Below, piece by piece: positions 9,409 to 18,955 of a stretch of 64,000 nt of DNA. The DNA is from Roseibium sp. MMSF_3412 (GTDB lineage: Bacteria; Pseudomonadota; Alphaproteobacteria; Rhizobiales; Stappiaceae). The stretch covers positions 62,001 to 126,000 of the forward strand of contig NZ_JASHJI010000012.1 in the NCBI RefSeq assembly GCF_030733265.1, written 5' to 3'. Each line of letters begins with the position of its first letter. Positions within the stretch are counted from its first letter, which is position 1. Position numbers and translations under genes: made by a program. Below the pieces are notes generated by a model, which saw only the letters and a list, made by a program, of their open reading frames with translations, made no database searches and had not been told where the DNA came from.

Positions 9409-10731
9409 GTGGACGAGCGCCGTACGTCTGGTCGAGGTTCGAATTCCGCACAATTGCGCCGGTACAACGAGCGCATTGTGCTGCAGATCCTGCGACGCGC
9501 CGGCGAAGCCTCGAAGGCTGAACTCGCCCGCGCCGTTCAACTCACGAACGCGGCAATCGGTGCGATCATACAGGATTTGATCGAGGAAGGCCTCATTTTC
9601 GAAGCTGGCAAGCGCCACGACGGCAGCCGCGGCCAGCCCGCCACGATCCTGAAGCTTGCGCCCGACGGCGCCTATTCCTTCGGCGTGCGCCTGGACCGGA
9701 CGAACATCGAAACGGTTCTGATGGATTTCTCCGGAAAGATCATCGACCGGCGCATTCATGACATGATCCTCCCCGCTCCGGAGACGACGGTCGACATCCT
9801 GACCGAAGATCTGAACGGGTTGCGCACCAATCTGAGCGAGGACATGCAGGCGCGGATCACCGGCATCGGCTTGGCGCAGCCCTTCAATCTCGGCGCCTGG
9901 CTGCACGAACTCGGCCTGCCGGAGGCGGATTTCAAGAAGTGGGACGGCTTCAACCTTGCCGCCGCACTTGAAGAGGCCATGGCCCTGCCCGTTTTCGGCG
10001 AAAATGACGGCACCGCCGCCGCCGTTGCGGAGTTGTTCTATGGCCAGGGCCGCCAGCATGACAACTTCCTGTATCTGTTTCTGGGGCCGGCGATCGGTGG
10101 CGGCCTGGTGCTCAAGGGCGATGTGATCAAGGGCATGTCCGGAAACGCGGCCGACGTTGCATTCATGCCGGTTCCGCCAAGTGTTCTGCCGACAGCACCA
10201 AAACCCAAGCAGACCTGGGACCTTCTGTTGACACGCGCGTCTCTCGTCTCTTTTGCACGGCACCTTTCGCCGGATGGTTTTGAGAAACTGGACCGGTCCG
10301 ACCTTCAGGCAGCCGTTGAGGCGGACGACCCGAAATATATCGAGTGGCTGGACGATTGCGCCGCTGCGCTCGGTCTGGCGCTGCGGTCGGCCTATGCACT
10401 TCTCGACGTTTCCCTCGTGGTGATCGACAGCGATCTGAGAGGTTCCTTCCCGGAGACCTTCAGACAGAAGGTCAAATCGGCGGTGGAAAGCGCCGCTCCA
10501 GAGGAACGGCAATCACCTGAAATCGAAATTGGCAGTTTCGCTCACGATGCCGGCGCGATCGGCGCTGCGAGCCTGCCTCAGTTTTTCAACTTCTCACCGA
10601 GGGCAGCCATTCTGACCGGTGGGAAAGACAAGGGACCCGCTGGAGCCGGCAGCGCCGAAGACAAAGCCAGCTTTCCGGCAAGGGCAGCGAGATTGGGGTC
10701 ACATCTGGCCGAACCCAACCGCTCAAACTGA
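9409..10731 (+). CDS. frcR: ROK-family transcriptional regulator of fructose uptake (FrcR-like)
   Basis: A 440-residue regulator with an N-terminal winged helix (about residues 15-70, with ILRRAGEASKAELARAVQLT as the recognition region) and a C-terminal sugar-kinase-fold ROK domain containing FGENDGTAAAVAEL and LGPAIGGGLVLKG. The zinc-binding CxCGxxGC segment common in ROK proteins is not visible, so ligand binding may differ and kinase activity is unlikely. A GTG at 9409 follows GGGAGGA with 8-10 nt spacing; the TTG at 9391 overlaps that motif and is rejected. It is 24 nt upstream of frcB on the same strand, as in Sinorhizobium frcRBCAK, and its promoter carries a palindrome suited to autorepression. 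Expected inducer: fructose or a related sugar. Confidence 0.88.
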   Translation: MDERRTSGRGSNSAQLRRYNERIVLQILRRAGEASKAELARAVQLTNAAIGAIIQDLIEEGLIFEAGKRHDGSRGQPATILKLAPDGAYSFGVRLDRTNIETVLMDFSGKIIDRRIHDMILPAPETTVDILTEDLNGLRTNLSEDMQARITGIGLAQPFNLGAWLHELGLPEADFKKWDGFNLAAALEEAMALPVFGENDGTAAAVAELFYGQGRQHDNFLYLFLGPAIGGGLVLKGDVIKGMSGNAADVAFMPVPPSVLPTAPKPKQTWDLLLTRASLVSFARHLSPDGFEKLDRSDLQAAVEADDPKYIEWLDDCAAALGLALRSAYALLDVSLVVIDSDLRGSFPETFRQKVKSAVESAAPEERQSPEIEIGSFAHDAGAIGAASLPQFFNFSPRAAILTGGKDKGPAGAGSAEDKASFPARAARLGSHLAEPNRSN

Positions 10732-10755
10732 CATAGGCCAGGGAGGAAAAAACAC

Positions 10756-11772
10756 ATGATCCGCAAATTACTTGCGACTGGTTCAGTCCTTGCTGCCATG
10801 GCGGCGGCACCGGCGGCAGCGGCAGATATTTCAGCCTGCCTGATCACCAAAACCGACACCAACCCGTTCTTCGTGAAAATGAAGGAAGGCGCGACCGCAA
10901 AGGCTGAAGAGCTTGGCATCGAGCTGAAATCCTTCGCCGGCAAGGTCGATGGCGACCATGAAACCCAGGTTGCCGCCATCGAAACCTGCATTGCCGACGG
11001 CGCGAAGGGCATCCTGCTGACCGCATCCGACACGTCCTCGATCGTGCCGGCCGTACAGCAGGCCCGCGACAACGGCCTGCTCGTTATCGCCCTCGACACC
11101 CCGCTCAGCCCGATTGATGCTGCGGACGCGACCTTTGCGACCGACAACTTCCTGGCTGGCGAACTGATCGGCAAGTGGGCCGCAGGCGCACTTGGCGACA
11201 AGGCAGCAGACGCAAAGATCGGCATGCTCGATCTTGCCATCAGCCAGCCGACGGTTGGCGTTTTGCGTGACCAGGGCTTCCTGCAGGGCTTCGGAATCGA
11301 TCTCGGCGACCCGAACAAGTGGGGCGATGAGACCGACGCGCGTATCGTCGGCAACGACGTGACACAGGGCAACGAAGAAGGTGGCCGCCGCGCCATGGAG
11401 AACCTTCTCGCGAAAGACCCGATGATCAACGTCGTCTACACGATCAACGAGCCTGCAGCTGCTGGCGCATATGAAGCGTTGAAGGCCATCGGCCGCGAAA
11501 ACGATGTTCTCATCGTCTCCGTCGACGGCGGCTGCCCGGGCGTCCAGAACGTCAAGGACGGCGTCATCGGCGCAACCTCGCAGCAATACCCGCTTTTGAT
11601 GGCATCCCTGGGCATTGAAGCCATCAAGACCTGGGCCGACAGCGGCAACAAGCCTGAGCCGACACCGGGCAAGGACTTCTTTGACACCGGCGTCGCCCTT
11701 GTGACGGACAAGCCCGTGGACGGCGTCGATTCCATCGACACCGCCAAGGGCACGGATCTCTGCTGGGGCTGA
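10756..11772 (+). CDS. frcB: Fructose ABC transporter, periplasmic binding protein
   Basis: The 338-residue precursor has a signal peptide ending in AAPAAAA (cleavage about residue 22), followed by [60 protein letters not shown] and [20 protein letters not shown]. This closely follows the Sinorhizobium meliloti FrcB pattern I know for fructose/mannose/ribose binding, including the C-terminal CWG. It delivers sugar to FrcC/FrcA at the inner membrane. GGGAGGA precedes the ATG. It is the first transport gene after frcR and is followed by a hairpin terminator before frcC, which would keep binding protein in excess over the membrane parts. Confidence 0.94.
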   Translation: MIRKLLATGSVLAAMAAAPAAAADISACLITKTDTNPFFVKMKEGATAKAEELGIELKSFAGKVDGDHETQVAAIETCIADGAKGILLTASDTSSIVPAVQQARDNGLLVIALDTPLSPIDAADATFATDNFLAGELIGKWAAGALGDKAADAKIGMLDLAISQPTVGVLRDQGFLQGFGIDLGDPNKWGDETDARIVGNDVTQGNEEGGRRAMENLLAKDPMINVVYTINEPAAAGAYEALKAIGRENDVLIVSVDGGCPGVQNVKDGVIGATSQQYPLLMASLGIEAIKTWADSGNKPEPTPGKDFFDTGVALVTDKPVDGVDSIDTAKGTDLCWG

Positions 11773-11790
11773 TCTCCGGAGTAAAGACAG

Positions 11791-11820
11791 AAAGGGGCAA
11801 GGCCATCCTTGCCCCTTTTT
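11791..11820 (+). terminator. Intrinsic terminator/attenuator between frcB and frcC
   Basis: A 12-bp perfect stem (AAAGGGGCAAGG pairing with CCTTGCCCCTTT) with a CCAT loop, followed by further T residues. It lies 19 nt after the frcB stop and before the frcC start; partial read-through would lower frcC-frcA-frcK relative to frcB. Confidence 0.85.
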
Positions 11821-11844
11821 CAAGGCGCACAGAGGGAAACGGGC

Positions 11845-12927
11845 ATGACCTCAGACAACAAGACCGCGGGTGGGCAGGCAAGTTACGAAGCTGCAGCAGA
11901 GGCCAGTCCCCAGGCCGTGGCCTCCTTTGACGATCACCATCAATCCCTGGGTCACAAGATCCAGCACACGCTGCACCAGACACCGTCTCTGGTGCCCCTG
12001 ATCGTATTGATGCTTTCGATTGCCATATTCGGCATTCTGCTGGGATCGAAGTTCTTTTCACCTTTTGCGCTGACCCTCATTCTGCAACAGGTGCAGATCG
12101 TGGGCATTGTTGCGGCCGCGCAAAGCCTTGTGATCCTGACCGCCGGCATCGATCTTTCGGTCGGGGCGATCATGGTCCTGTCATCGGTCGTGATGGGACA
12201 GTTCACTTTCCGCTACGGCTTGCCCGTCGAGGTGGCGGTCGCCTGCGGACTCCTCTGCGGAACGATCTGCGGTTACATCAACGGCTTTCTTGTCGCGGTC
12301 GTGAAGCTGCCGCCTTTCATCGTGACGCTCGGCATGTGGCAGATCGTTCTGGCCACCAACTTCCTTTATTCCGCCAACGAGACGATCCGGTCCCAGGATA
12401 TTGCCAAGGCGGCGCCCTTTCTTCAGCTGTTCGGCACCAAGGTGAATATCGGCGGCGCCATCTTCACCTACGGCGTCATCTTCATGGTTCTCCTGGTGCT
12501 GATCCTCGCCTATGCCCTGCGCCAGACGGCCTGGGGTCGGCATGTCTACGCGGTCGGCGACGACCCGGAAGCAGCCCAGCTGTCCGGTGTCCAGGTCAAT
12601 AGGGTGCTCATTTCCGTTTACATGCTTTCCGGCCTGATCTGCGCGTTTGCCGGCTGGGCAATGATCGGCCGCATCGGGTCCGTCTCGCCGACATCCGGGC
12701 AGCTTGCGAATATTGAATCCATCACCGCGGTGGTGATCGGCGGCATATCCCTCTTTGGTGGCCGCGGCTCGATCCTGGGCAGCCTGTTCGGTGCCCTTAT
12801 CGTCGGCGTGTTCACGCTCGGCCTGCGACTGCTCGGTGCAGACGCCCAATGGACCTATCTCCTCATCGGCCTGCTCATCATTGCAGCGGTCGCGGTCGAC
12901 CAGTGGATCAGAAAGGTATCAGTCTGA
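11845..12927 (+). CDS. frcC: Fructose ABC transporter permease
   Basis: A 360-residue ribose/fructose-type permease with a polar N-terminal tail of about 40 residues and eight to ten membrane helices. The family loops VILTAGIDLSVGAIMVLSSV and IGRIGSVSPTSGQLANIESITAVVIGG (around residues 270-295) are present, as is SLFGGRGSILGSLFGALIVG. The ATG at 11845 follows GAGGGAAAC; a longer frame from 11809 would begin inside the terminator and is rejected. The stop overlaps the frcA start by one base (TGATG), indicating translational coupling. It forms the membrane channel for FrcB-delivered sugar. Confidence 0.93.
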   Translation: MTSDNKTAGGQASYEAAAEASPQAVASFDDHHQSLGHKIQHTLHQTPSLVPLIVLMLSIAIFGILLGSKFFSPFALTLILQQVQIVGIVAAAQSLVILTAGIDLSVGAIMVLSSVVMGQFTFRYGLPVEVAVACGLLCGTICGYINGFLVAVVKLPPFIVTLGMWQIVLATNFLYSANETIRSQDIAKAAPFLQLFGTKVNIGGAIFTYGVIFMVLLVLILAYALRQTAWGRHVYAVGDDPEAAQLSGVQVNRVLISVYMLSGLICAFAGWAMIGRIGSVSPTSGQLANIESITAVVIGGISLFGGRGSILGSLFGALIVGVFTLGLRLLGADAQWTYLLIGLLIIAAVAVDQWIRKVSV

Positions 12928-13700
12928 TGGAACCTGTCCTGCAAGCTCGCAACCTGGTCAAGCGCTATGGCCGCGTCGTCGCCATGGATCACGCCGACTT
13001 CGAACTCTATCCCGGTGAGATCCTGGCCGTGATCGGCGACAACGGAGCCGGCAAATCCACCCTGATCAAGGCCCTCAGCGGTGCCGTGATCCCGGATGAA
13101 GGGGACATTCTCCTCGACGGCAAGCCGGTGAATTTTTCAACGCCCATTCATGCACGCGATGCCGGCATCGAAACCGTCTATCAGACGCTCGCGATGTCGC
13201 CTGCCCTGTCGATCGCCGACAACATGTTCATGGGACGGGAACTCCGGAAACCGGGCCTCATGGGATCTGTGTTCCGGCAATTGGACCGCAAGAAGATGGA
13301 AGAGGTCGCCCGGACAAAACTCAGTGAACTGGGCCTGCTCACGATCCAGAACATCAACCAGGCGGTCGAAACCCTGTCTGGCGGGCAACGCCAGGGTGTC
13401 GCGGTGGCGCGCGCTGCCGCGTTCGGCTCCAAGGTCGTCATCATGGACGAACCGACGGCAGCCCTCGGCGTCAAGGAAAGCCGGCGCGTGCTGGACCTGA
13501 TCAAGGACGTGAAGGAACGTGGACTTCCCATCGTGCTTATCAGCCACAACATGCCCCACGTCTTCGAGGTTGCCGACCGGATCCATATCCACCGGCTCGG
13601 ACGCCGCGCCTGCGTGATCAAGCCGTCTGATTTTTCCATGTCGGAAGCCGTCGCGATCATGACAGGGGCGATGGACCCGCCTGAAGACCTGGCGGCCTGA
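12927..13700 (+). CDS. frcA: Fructose ABC transporter ATPase
   Basis: A 257-residue single-cassette ATPase. Walker A is GDNGAGKSTLIKAL (about residues 37-50), the signature is LSGGQRQGVAVARA, Walker B is VIMDEPTAALG and the switch histidine lies in VLISHNMPHVFEVAD. Unlike RbsA/XylG-type proteins it has only one nucleotide-binding domain, as in Sinorhizobium FrcA, so it must dimerise. The start overlaps the frcC stop. It powers import of fructose and related hexoses. Confidence 0.93.
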   Translation: MEPVLQARNLVKRYGRVVAMDHADFELYPGEILAVIGDNGAGKSTLIKALSGAVIPDEGDILLDGKPVNFSTPIHARDAGIETVYQTLAMSPALSIADNMFMGRELRKPGLMGSVFRQLDRKKMEEVARTKLSELGLLTIQNINQAVETLSGGQRQGVAVARAAAFGSKVVIMDEPTAALGVKESRRVLDLIKDVKERGLPIVLISHNMPHVFEVADRIHIHRLGRRACVIKPSDFSMSEAVAIMTGAMDPPEDLAA

Positions 13701-13780
13701 CCACGTCCGCATGGCAACGAACCCGTGGTCCGGCCCCGCCGGTCCGCGTAATGAAACACGACTAACTGTCTGGACTTGAA

Positions 13781-14728
13781 ATGTTCCTGATCTGCGGAGA
13801 AGCCCTTTTCGACCTGTTCGGCGACGAAGGTGTACAAGATGGCGCCAGGTTCGACGCGAGAATAGGCGGGTCGCCTTTCAATGTCGCCATGGGCCTTGCC
13901 CGCCTCGGTGAAAACGCCGGATTTTTCGGCGGCATTTCCAACGACACGCTCGGGGCGAAACTTGTCGAGAAATTCCGGAAGGAAGGTGTGTCCGAGCGCT
14001 ACATCCTCAGAACCGACTATCTGACGACGCTGAGCCTCGTCCAGAAAGACGAGCATGGCCACCCCGCCTATACGTTTTACGGGGAAAGCGCCGCGGACCG
14101 AATGGTCACGCTGGACGACCTGCCCGACTTTGACAACCCGCCGCTTTTCCTGCATCTGGGCTCCTACACGGCCCTGGTTGAACCCGTGGCAGGGACTTTG
14201 AAAGCCCTGATCAGGCGCGAGCGCGCCCACACCCTGGTCTCGTTCGATCCGAACATCCGCCCGACCGTGGAACCTGACCTGGAGTTGTGGCGGCGCAATA
14301 CCGAAGAGCTCGCACCGCTCGCCGATGTCATCAAGGTGAGCGATGAAGACCTGGCTCTGATCGCCCCGGACGAAGAGTTCTCCGCGATTGCACGACGGTG
14401 GGTCGCAGGCGGAACCGCGCTCGTTATCGTCACACGCGGTGGCCAGGGTGCCCTCGCCTTCAGCGGCAGCTTTGAAACGGGATGTCCCGGTGTTCAGGTG
14501 AAGGTGGAAGATACGGTCGGTGCTGGCGACACGTTTCAGGCGGCCTTGCTGGCGGGGCTCAAAAGGCTTGGGGCAACAGACCGGAAATCGTTGGCAGAGC
14601 TTGACGAACAGCGCGTCAATCGTCTTCTTGAATTCGCAGTTCAGGCTGCTGCCATCACCTGTTCGCGCCGCGGCGCCGATCTTCCGCGGATTGCGGAACT
14701 GCAAAAAGAATGGTCAAAGCTCATTTGA
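13781..14728 (+). CDS. frcK: Fructokinase, PfkB family
   Basis: A 315-residue ribokinase-fold sugar kinase. The N-terminal signature is ARIGGSPFNVAMGLARLGEN (about residues 28-46) and the C-terminal one DTVGAGDTFQAALLAGL (about 244-260), with the catalytic Asp in GAGDT. It begins with FLICGEALFDLF, the fructokinase-like opening. It follows frcA after 80 nt and matches the last gene of the Sinorhizobium frc operon, so it should phosphorylate imported fructose to fructose 6-phosphate, which pgi in this window then turns into glucose 6-phosphate. Phosphorylation of other ketohexoses is possible. Confidence 0.88.
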   Translation: MFLICGEALFDLFGDEGVQDGARFDARIGGSPFNVAMGLARLGENAGFFGGISNDTLGAKLVEKFRKEGVSERYILRTDYLTTLSLVQKDEHGHPAYTFYGESAADRMVTLDDLPDFDNPPLFLHLGSYTALVEPVAGTLKALIRRERAHTLVSFDPNIRPTVEPDLELWRRNTEELAPLADVIKVSDEDLALIAPDEEFSAIARRWVAGGTALVIVTRGGQGALAFSGSFETGCPGVQVKVEDTVGAGDTFQAALLAGLKRLGATDRKSLAELDEQRVNRLLEFAVQAAAITCSRRGADLPRIAELQKEWSKLI

Positions 14729-14743
14729 GGGGCTGACAAACGA

Positions 14744-14759
14744 TTTAAATCGATTTAAA
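14744..14759. promoter_or_regulatory. LacI-type operator upstream of zwf
   Basis: TTTAAATCGATTTAAA, a perfect 16-bp palindrome whose core AATCGATT fits the AANCGNTT pattern of LacI-family operators. It lies 67 nt before the zwf ATG. One-mismatch variants precede edd and pgi. Confidence 0.75.
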
Positions 14760-14825
14760 AGCCCACCGGGTTCAGCTGGAGCCATAGTGAGGCCCGGCAA
14801 CAGACAAGCTGTGAAGGAGTGTCCC

Positions 14826-16301
14826 ATGGCGGTACGCGTCATTGAAGTTCAGGAATTCGACCTGGTCGTTTTCGGAGCATCCGGAGATTTGGCGCACCGT
14901 AAGCTTCTTCCCGCTCTTTATCACCGCGATGCAGACGGACAAATGCCCGAACACGCCCGCATCATCTGCAGTGCGCGACGCGACTACACCGACGACGATT
15001 ATCGGGCCTGGGCGGAAAACGCCCTGAAGGAACACGTCAAGGATCTTGACGATGAACATCTCGCCCAGTTCCTCAAGCGCCTGCACTACGTGAAGATCGA
15101 TGTCGCGACGGGCAAGGGTTTTGAAGACCTGAAAACGGTTCTGGACGAACGTGACGACGTTATCCGCGCCTTCTATTTGGCAGTCGGTCCTGATCTTTTC
15201 GGCACGATCTGTGAAAATCTCGGCCGGATCGGTGTCGTCAACAGACATGCCCGCGTGGTGATGGAAAAGCCGATCGGCAAGGACGGCGCTTCCGCGAAGG
15301 CCCTGAATGACACCGTCGGCGCCGTTTTCAGGGAAGACCAGATCTTCCGCATCGATCACTATCTCGGCAAGGAAACTGTTCAGAACCTCATGGCGCTGCG
15401 CTTCGCCAACGCCCTGTTCGAGCCGCTCTGGAACGCGGCACATATCGACCATGTGCAGATCACCGTCGCGGAGTCCCTTGGAACAGGGGGACGTGCCGGT
15501 TACTACGATACGGCGGGTGCTTTGCGGGATATGGTTCAGAACCATATTCTCCAGCTTTTGTGTCTTGTCGCGATGGAACCGCCGGAATCCATGGATGCGG
15601 ACAGTGTCCGGGATGAAAAGCTGAAAGTCCTGAAAGCCCTTACCCCGATCGACGCCCAGAGCACCGACAAGCTGACCGTGCGCGGTCAGTATCGCGCCGG
15701 CGCCTCCGCGGGCGGTGCCGTGCCGGGTTACCTCGAAGAACTGGGCAACGACGAGAGCCGGACGGAAACCTTTGTTGCGCTCAGGGCGGATATTGCCAAC
15801 TGGCGGTGGGCGGGCGTCCCATTCTATCTGCGTACCGGAAAACGTCTCGCCCAGCGCGTCTCGGAAATCGTCGTTCAGTTCCAGCCGATCCCCCATTCGA
15901 TTTTCGACACGGAAACCGGCAAGATCACCGCCAATCGCCTGATCATCCGCTTGCAACCCGACGAGGGCGTGCAGATGCAGATTATGATCAAGGACCCAGG
16001 CCCGGGCGGCATGCGCCTCAGGCAGGTACCGCTCGACATGAGTTTCGCGGACGCCTTCAAGGTCCGCAATCCGGACGCATACGAGCGCCTCATCATGGAT
16101 GTGATCCGCGGCAACCAGACCCTGTTCATGCGCCGTGACGAGGTTGACGCTGCATGGGCCTGGATCGACCCGATCCTGACGGCCTGGGCGGCGTCCAAGG
16201 AAACGCCAAAGGGATACACGGCCGGCACCTGGGGTCCGTCAGCCTCCATCGCGCTTGTTGAGCGTGACGGGCGCACTTGGTCGGAGGAAGACGGCGTCTA
16301 A
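14826..16301 (+). CDS. zwf: Glucose-6-phosphate 1-dehydrogenase
   Basis: The 491-residue enzyme oxidises glucose 6-phosphate to 6-phosphogluconolactone with NADP+ (or NAD+). The nucleotide-binding loop is FGASGDLAHRKLLP at about 16-29 and the active-site signature RIDHYLGKE is at 175-183; MEKPIGKD (146-153) and the C-terminal substrate-binding region are intact. The ATG at 14826 follows AAGGAGTG; the longer frame from 14520 overlaps frcK and is rejected. It has its own operator and is the entry step of the Entner-Doudoroff route completed by edd and eda downstream. The usual alphaproteobacterial pgl gene between zwf and edd is absent. Confidence 0.96.
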   Translation: MAVRVIEVQEFDLVVFGASGDLAHRKLLPALYHRDADGQMPEHARIICSARRDYTDDDYRAWAENALKEHVKDLDDEHLAQFLKRLHYVKIDVATGKGFEDLKTVLDERDDVIRAFYLAVGPDLFGTICENLGRIGVVNRHARVVMEKPIGKDGASAKALNDTVGAVFREDQIFRIDHYLGKETVQNLMALRFANALFEPLWNAAHIDHVQITVAESLGTGGRAGYYDTAGALRDMVQNHILQLLCLVAMEPPESMDADSVRDEKLKVLKALTPIDAQSTDKLTVRGQYRAGASAGGAVPGYLEELGNDESRTETFVALRADIANWRWAGVPFYLRTGKRLAQRVSEIVVQFQPIPHSIFDTETGKITANRLIIRLQPDEGVQMQIMIKDPGPGGMRLRQVPLDMSFADAFKVRNPDAYERLIMDVIRGNQTLFMRRDEVDAAWAWIDPILTAWAASKETPKGYTAGTWGPSASIALVERDGRTWSEEDGV

Positions 16302-16339
16302 GGAATTCCCACAGGCCCGGTCCTGTGTGTTTTCCGTCA

Positions 16340-16355
16340 TTTAAATCGATTAAAA
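16340..16355. promoter_or_regulatory. LacI-type operator upstream of edd
   Basis: TTTAAATCGATTAAAA differs from a perfect palindrome at one pair and shares the first 12 bases of the zwf site. It lies 79 nt before the edd ATG, in the zwf-edd gap, implying edd-eda has its own regulated promoter. Confidence 0.72.
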
Positions 16356-16433
16356 AATGCAAACGGGCAAACCTGCCCTATGTGCCGAAAGACACCCCAC
16401 CCAGCCTCAAACGGCGAGGAAAGGATCAGAACA

Positions 16434-18254
16434 ATGACAATCCAGGATCGCATCGGCGACGTTACGGAACGGATCGTCAAACGCAGTCAGGACAGCCGCT
16501 CGCGCTATCTGGACAGGATCGGCAAGGCGGCTGAACAGGGTCCGCAGCGGTCCCGGCTTTCGTGCGGCAACCTTGCGCATGGATTTGCGGCTTGCGGCGT
16601 CTCCGACAAACAGGCGCTTTCAGGAGATGTCGTCCCGAACCTTGGCATCATCACCTCCTATAACGACATGCTGTCGGCGCACCAGCCTTACGAAACCTAC
16701 CCGGCGATGATCCGCGAGGCGGCCCATGAGGTCGGTGCCGTTGCGCAGGTCGCCGGCGGCGTTCCCGCCATGTGCGACGGTGTCACCCAGGGCCAGGACG
16801 GCATGGAGCTCTCGCTGTTTTCCCGCGACGTTATCGCGATGGCAGCGGCGGTCGGCCTGTCGCACCAGATGTTCGACGCAGCGGTCTTCCTCGGCATCTG
16901 TGACAAGATCGTTCCAGGTCTCGCGATCGCCGCGCTTTCCTTCGGTCACCTGCCCGCAGTCTTCGTTCCCGCTGGCCCGATGACGACGGGCATTTCAAAC
17001 GACGACAAGGCCAAGGTGCGTCAGCTATACGCCGAGGGAAAAGTCGGTCGCGACGCGCTTCTTGAAAGCGAATCCAAGGCCTATCATTCGCCCGGCACCT
17101 GCACATTCTACGGCACGGCGAATTCCAACCAGATGCTGATGGAGATCATGGGACTGCACATGCCCGGTTCCTCTTTCATCAATCCGGGCACCCCGCTGCG
17201 CGATGCGCTGACAAGGGAAGCCGCCAAGCGCGCGCTTGCCATTTCCGCACTCGGAAACGAGTACACGCCGGCGGGCGAGATCATCGATGAAAAAGCCATC
17301 GTCAATGGCGTGGTCGGCCTCCATGCCACGGGCGGTTCCACCAATCACACGATGCACCTGGTCGCCATTGCCGCTACCGCCGGAATAAAGCTGACCTGGG
17401 ATGACATCTCCGAGTTGTCCGACGTCGTTCCTCTTCTTGCCCGGGTCTACCCGAACGGCAAAGCCGATGTGAACCATTTCCAGGCCGCCGGCGGCCTTGC
17501 CTTCCTCATTCGCGAGCTTCTGTCGGACGGCTATTTGCATCAGGACGTCAAAACCGTCTACGGCACGGACCTGTCCGGCTACACGGTGGAAGCCAAGCTG
17601 GACGAAAACGGCGACATCCTGCGTGAGGACGCACCGGAGAACTCCGGCGACGAAACCGTTCTGGCACCGCTCTCCAAGGCCTTCCAGCCAACGGGGGGCC
17701 TGAAGATGCTCAGCGGCAATCTCGGCAAGGCCGTGATCAAGGTCTCTGCGGTTGCCCCGGAACGCCATGTCATCGAGGCACCGGCGCGTGTGTTCCATTC
17801 CCAGGACGCCTTCCTGGACGCCTTCAACAAGAAGGAACTGAAGGGCGACGTTGCCGCCGTGGTCCGGTTTCAGGGTCCGAAGGCGATCGGAATGCCCGAG
17901 TTGCACAAGCTGACACCATGTCTCGGCATCCTGCAGGACAAGGGCTACAAGGTCGCGCTCATCACCGATGGTCGCATGTCGGGTGCATCCGGCAAGGTGC
18001 CGGCGGCTATTCATGTCACGCCGGAAGCCGAAAACGGCGGCCCCATCGCAAAGATCCGAGACGGCGACATGATCCGCATCGATGCCGTCACCGGCGAATT
18101 GACCGTTCTCGTGGATGAGCAGGAATTTGCTGCCCGGCCGGTTGCGGTCGCGGATCTCAGCGAGCATCAATTCGGGGTCGGCCGCGATCTTTTCACAGCC
18201 TTCCGCGCTAATGTCGGCACCGCGGACAGCGGCGCACACGTGTTCGGCGCATAA
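16434..18254 (+). CDS. edd: Phosphogluconate dehydratase
   Basis: The 606-residue iron-sulfur enzyme dehydrates 6-phosphogluconate to KDPG. IlvD/Edd signatures are complete: [41 protein letters not shown] and [19 protein letters not shown]. The cysteines of these motifs would bind the 4Fe-4S cluster. The ATG at 16434 sits behind AGGAAAGGAT; the frame extending to 16380 adds 18 non-conserved residues. It is followed after 22 nt by eda, with which it must be co-transcribed, and is preceded by a LacI-type operator. Confidence 0.96.
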   Translation: MTIQDRIGDVTERIVKRSQDSRSRYLDRIGKAAEQGPQRSRLSCGNLAHGFAACGVSDKQALSGDVVPNLGIITSYNDMLSAHQPYETYPAMIREAAHEVGAVAQVAGGVPAMCDGVTQGQDGMELSLFSRDVIAMAAAVGLSHQMFDAAVFLGICDKIVPGLAIAALSFGHLPAVFVPAGPMTTGISNDDKAKVRQLYAEGKVGRDALLESESKAYHSPGTCTFYGTANSNQMLMEIMGLHMPGSSFINPGTPLRDALTREAAKRALAISALGNEYTPAGEIIDEKAIVNGVVGLHATGGSTNHTMHLVAIAATAGIKLTWDDISELSDVVPLLARVYPNGKADVNHFQAAGGLAFLIRELLSDGYLHQDVKTVYGTDLSGYTVEAKLDENGDILREDAPENSGDETVLAPLSKAFQPTGGLKMLSGNLGKAVIKVSAVAPERHVIEAPARVFHSQDAFLDAFNKKELKGDVAAVVRFQGPKAIGMPELHKLTPCLGILQDKGYKVALITDGRMSGASGKVPAAIHVTPEAENGGPIAKIRDGDMIRIDAVTGELTVLVDEQEFAARPVAVADLSEHQFGVGRDLFTAFRANVGTADSGAHVFGA

Positions 18255-18276
18255 GCAAGCAATCTGGGAGAATTCA

Positions 18277-18915
18277 ATGGCACAGGATATCGCAAAAATA
18301 GAAACGGTGATGTGCGCCGCACCCGTCATCCCGGTTCTCGTTGTCGAAGATCCGCAAAAGGCCGTCCCGATGGCAACGGCCCTGGTCAAGGGTGGCCTGC
18401 CGGCAATCGAAATCACGCTGCGCACTGAGCGTGCGCTTGAGGCCATTGAAGCCGTCAGCAAGAATGTCGAGGGGGCGATTGTAGGTGCCGGCACCGTGCT
18501 GAACGCAAGGCAATATGACGCGGCGGTCGCGGCCGGATCCAGATTCATCGTTTCGCCCGGCGCCACAAAAGACCTTCTGGACGCAGCAGATGCTCACAGC
18601 GTTCCGCTGCTTCCCGGTGCGGCGACCGCTTCAGAAGTGATGTTTCTGCTTGAACGCGGCTACGAGCGCCTGAAGTTTTTCCCTGCCGAACAGGCCGGGG
18701 GCGCTTCCTATCTCAAGTCCTTGTCTTCTCCGCTTGCAGCGGCAAAGTTCTGCCCGACAGGCGGCGTGAGCCTGGACAAGGCCCCGGCCTATCTTGCCCT
18801 GCCCAATGTCCTGTGCGTTGGCGGGTCCTGGATCGCGGACGCCAGGGCTGTTGCATCGGAAGACTGGGCCGGCATTGAAGAACGCGCCCGCGCCGCAAGC
18901 AGCCTCAACAACTGA
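18277..18915 (+). CDS. eda: KDPG aldolase (2-dehydro-3-deoxy-phosphogluconate aldolase)
   Basis: A 212-residue class I aldolase that splits KDPG into pyruvate and glyceraldehyde 3-phosphate. The catalytic Glu is E45 in EITLRT and the Schiff-base Lys is K133 in RLKFFPAEQ, at the same numbers as in the E. coli enzyme. GAGTVL, SPGATKDLL and CPTGGVSLDKAPAYL form the rest of the barrel's phosphate site. The ATG at 18277 follows GGGAGAATTCA. It closes the Entner-Doudoroff route begun by zwf and edd. Confidence 0.96.
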   Translation: MAQDIAKIETVMCAAPVIPVLVVEDPQKAVPMATALVKGGLPAIEITLRTERALEAIEAVSKNVEGAIVGAGTVLNARQYDAAVAAGSRFIVSPGATKDLLDAADAHSVPLLPGAATASEVMFLLERGYERLKFFPAEQAGGASYLKSLSSPLAAAKFCPTGGVSLDKAPAYLALPNVLCVGGSWIADARAVASEDWAGIEERARAASSLNN

Positions 18916-18955
18916 GCGTCCGATGCCGGACTGAAACGGAACGGGCAGAGGACGC

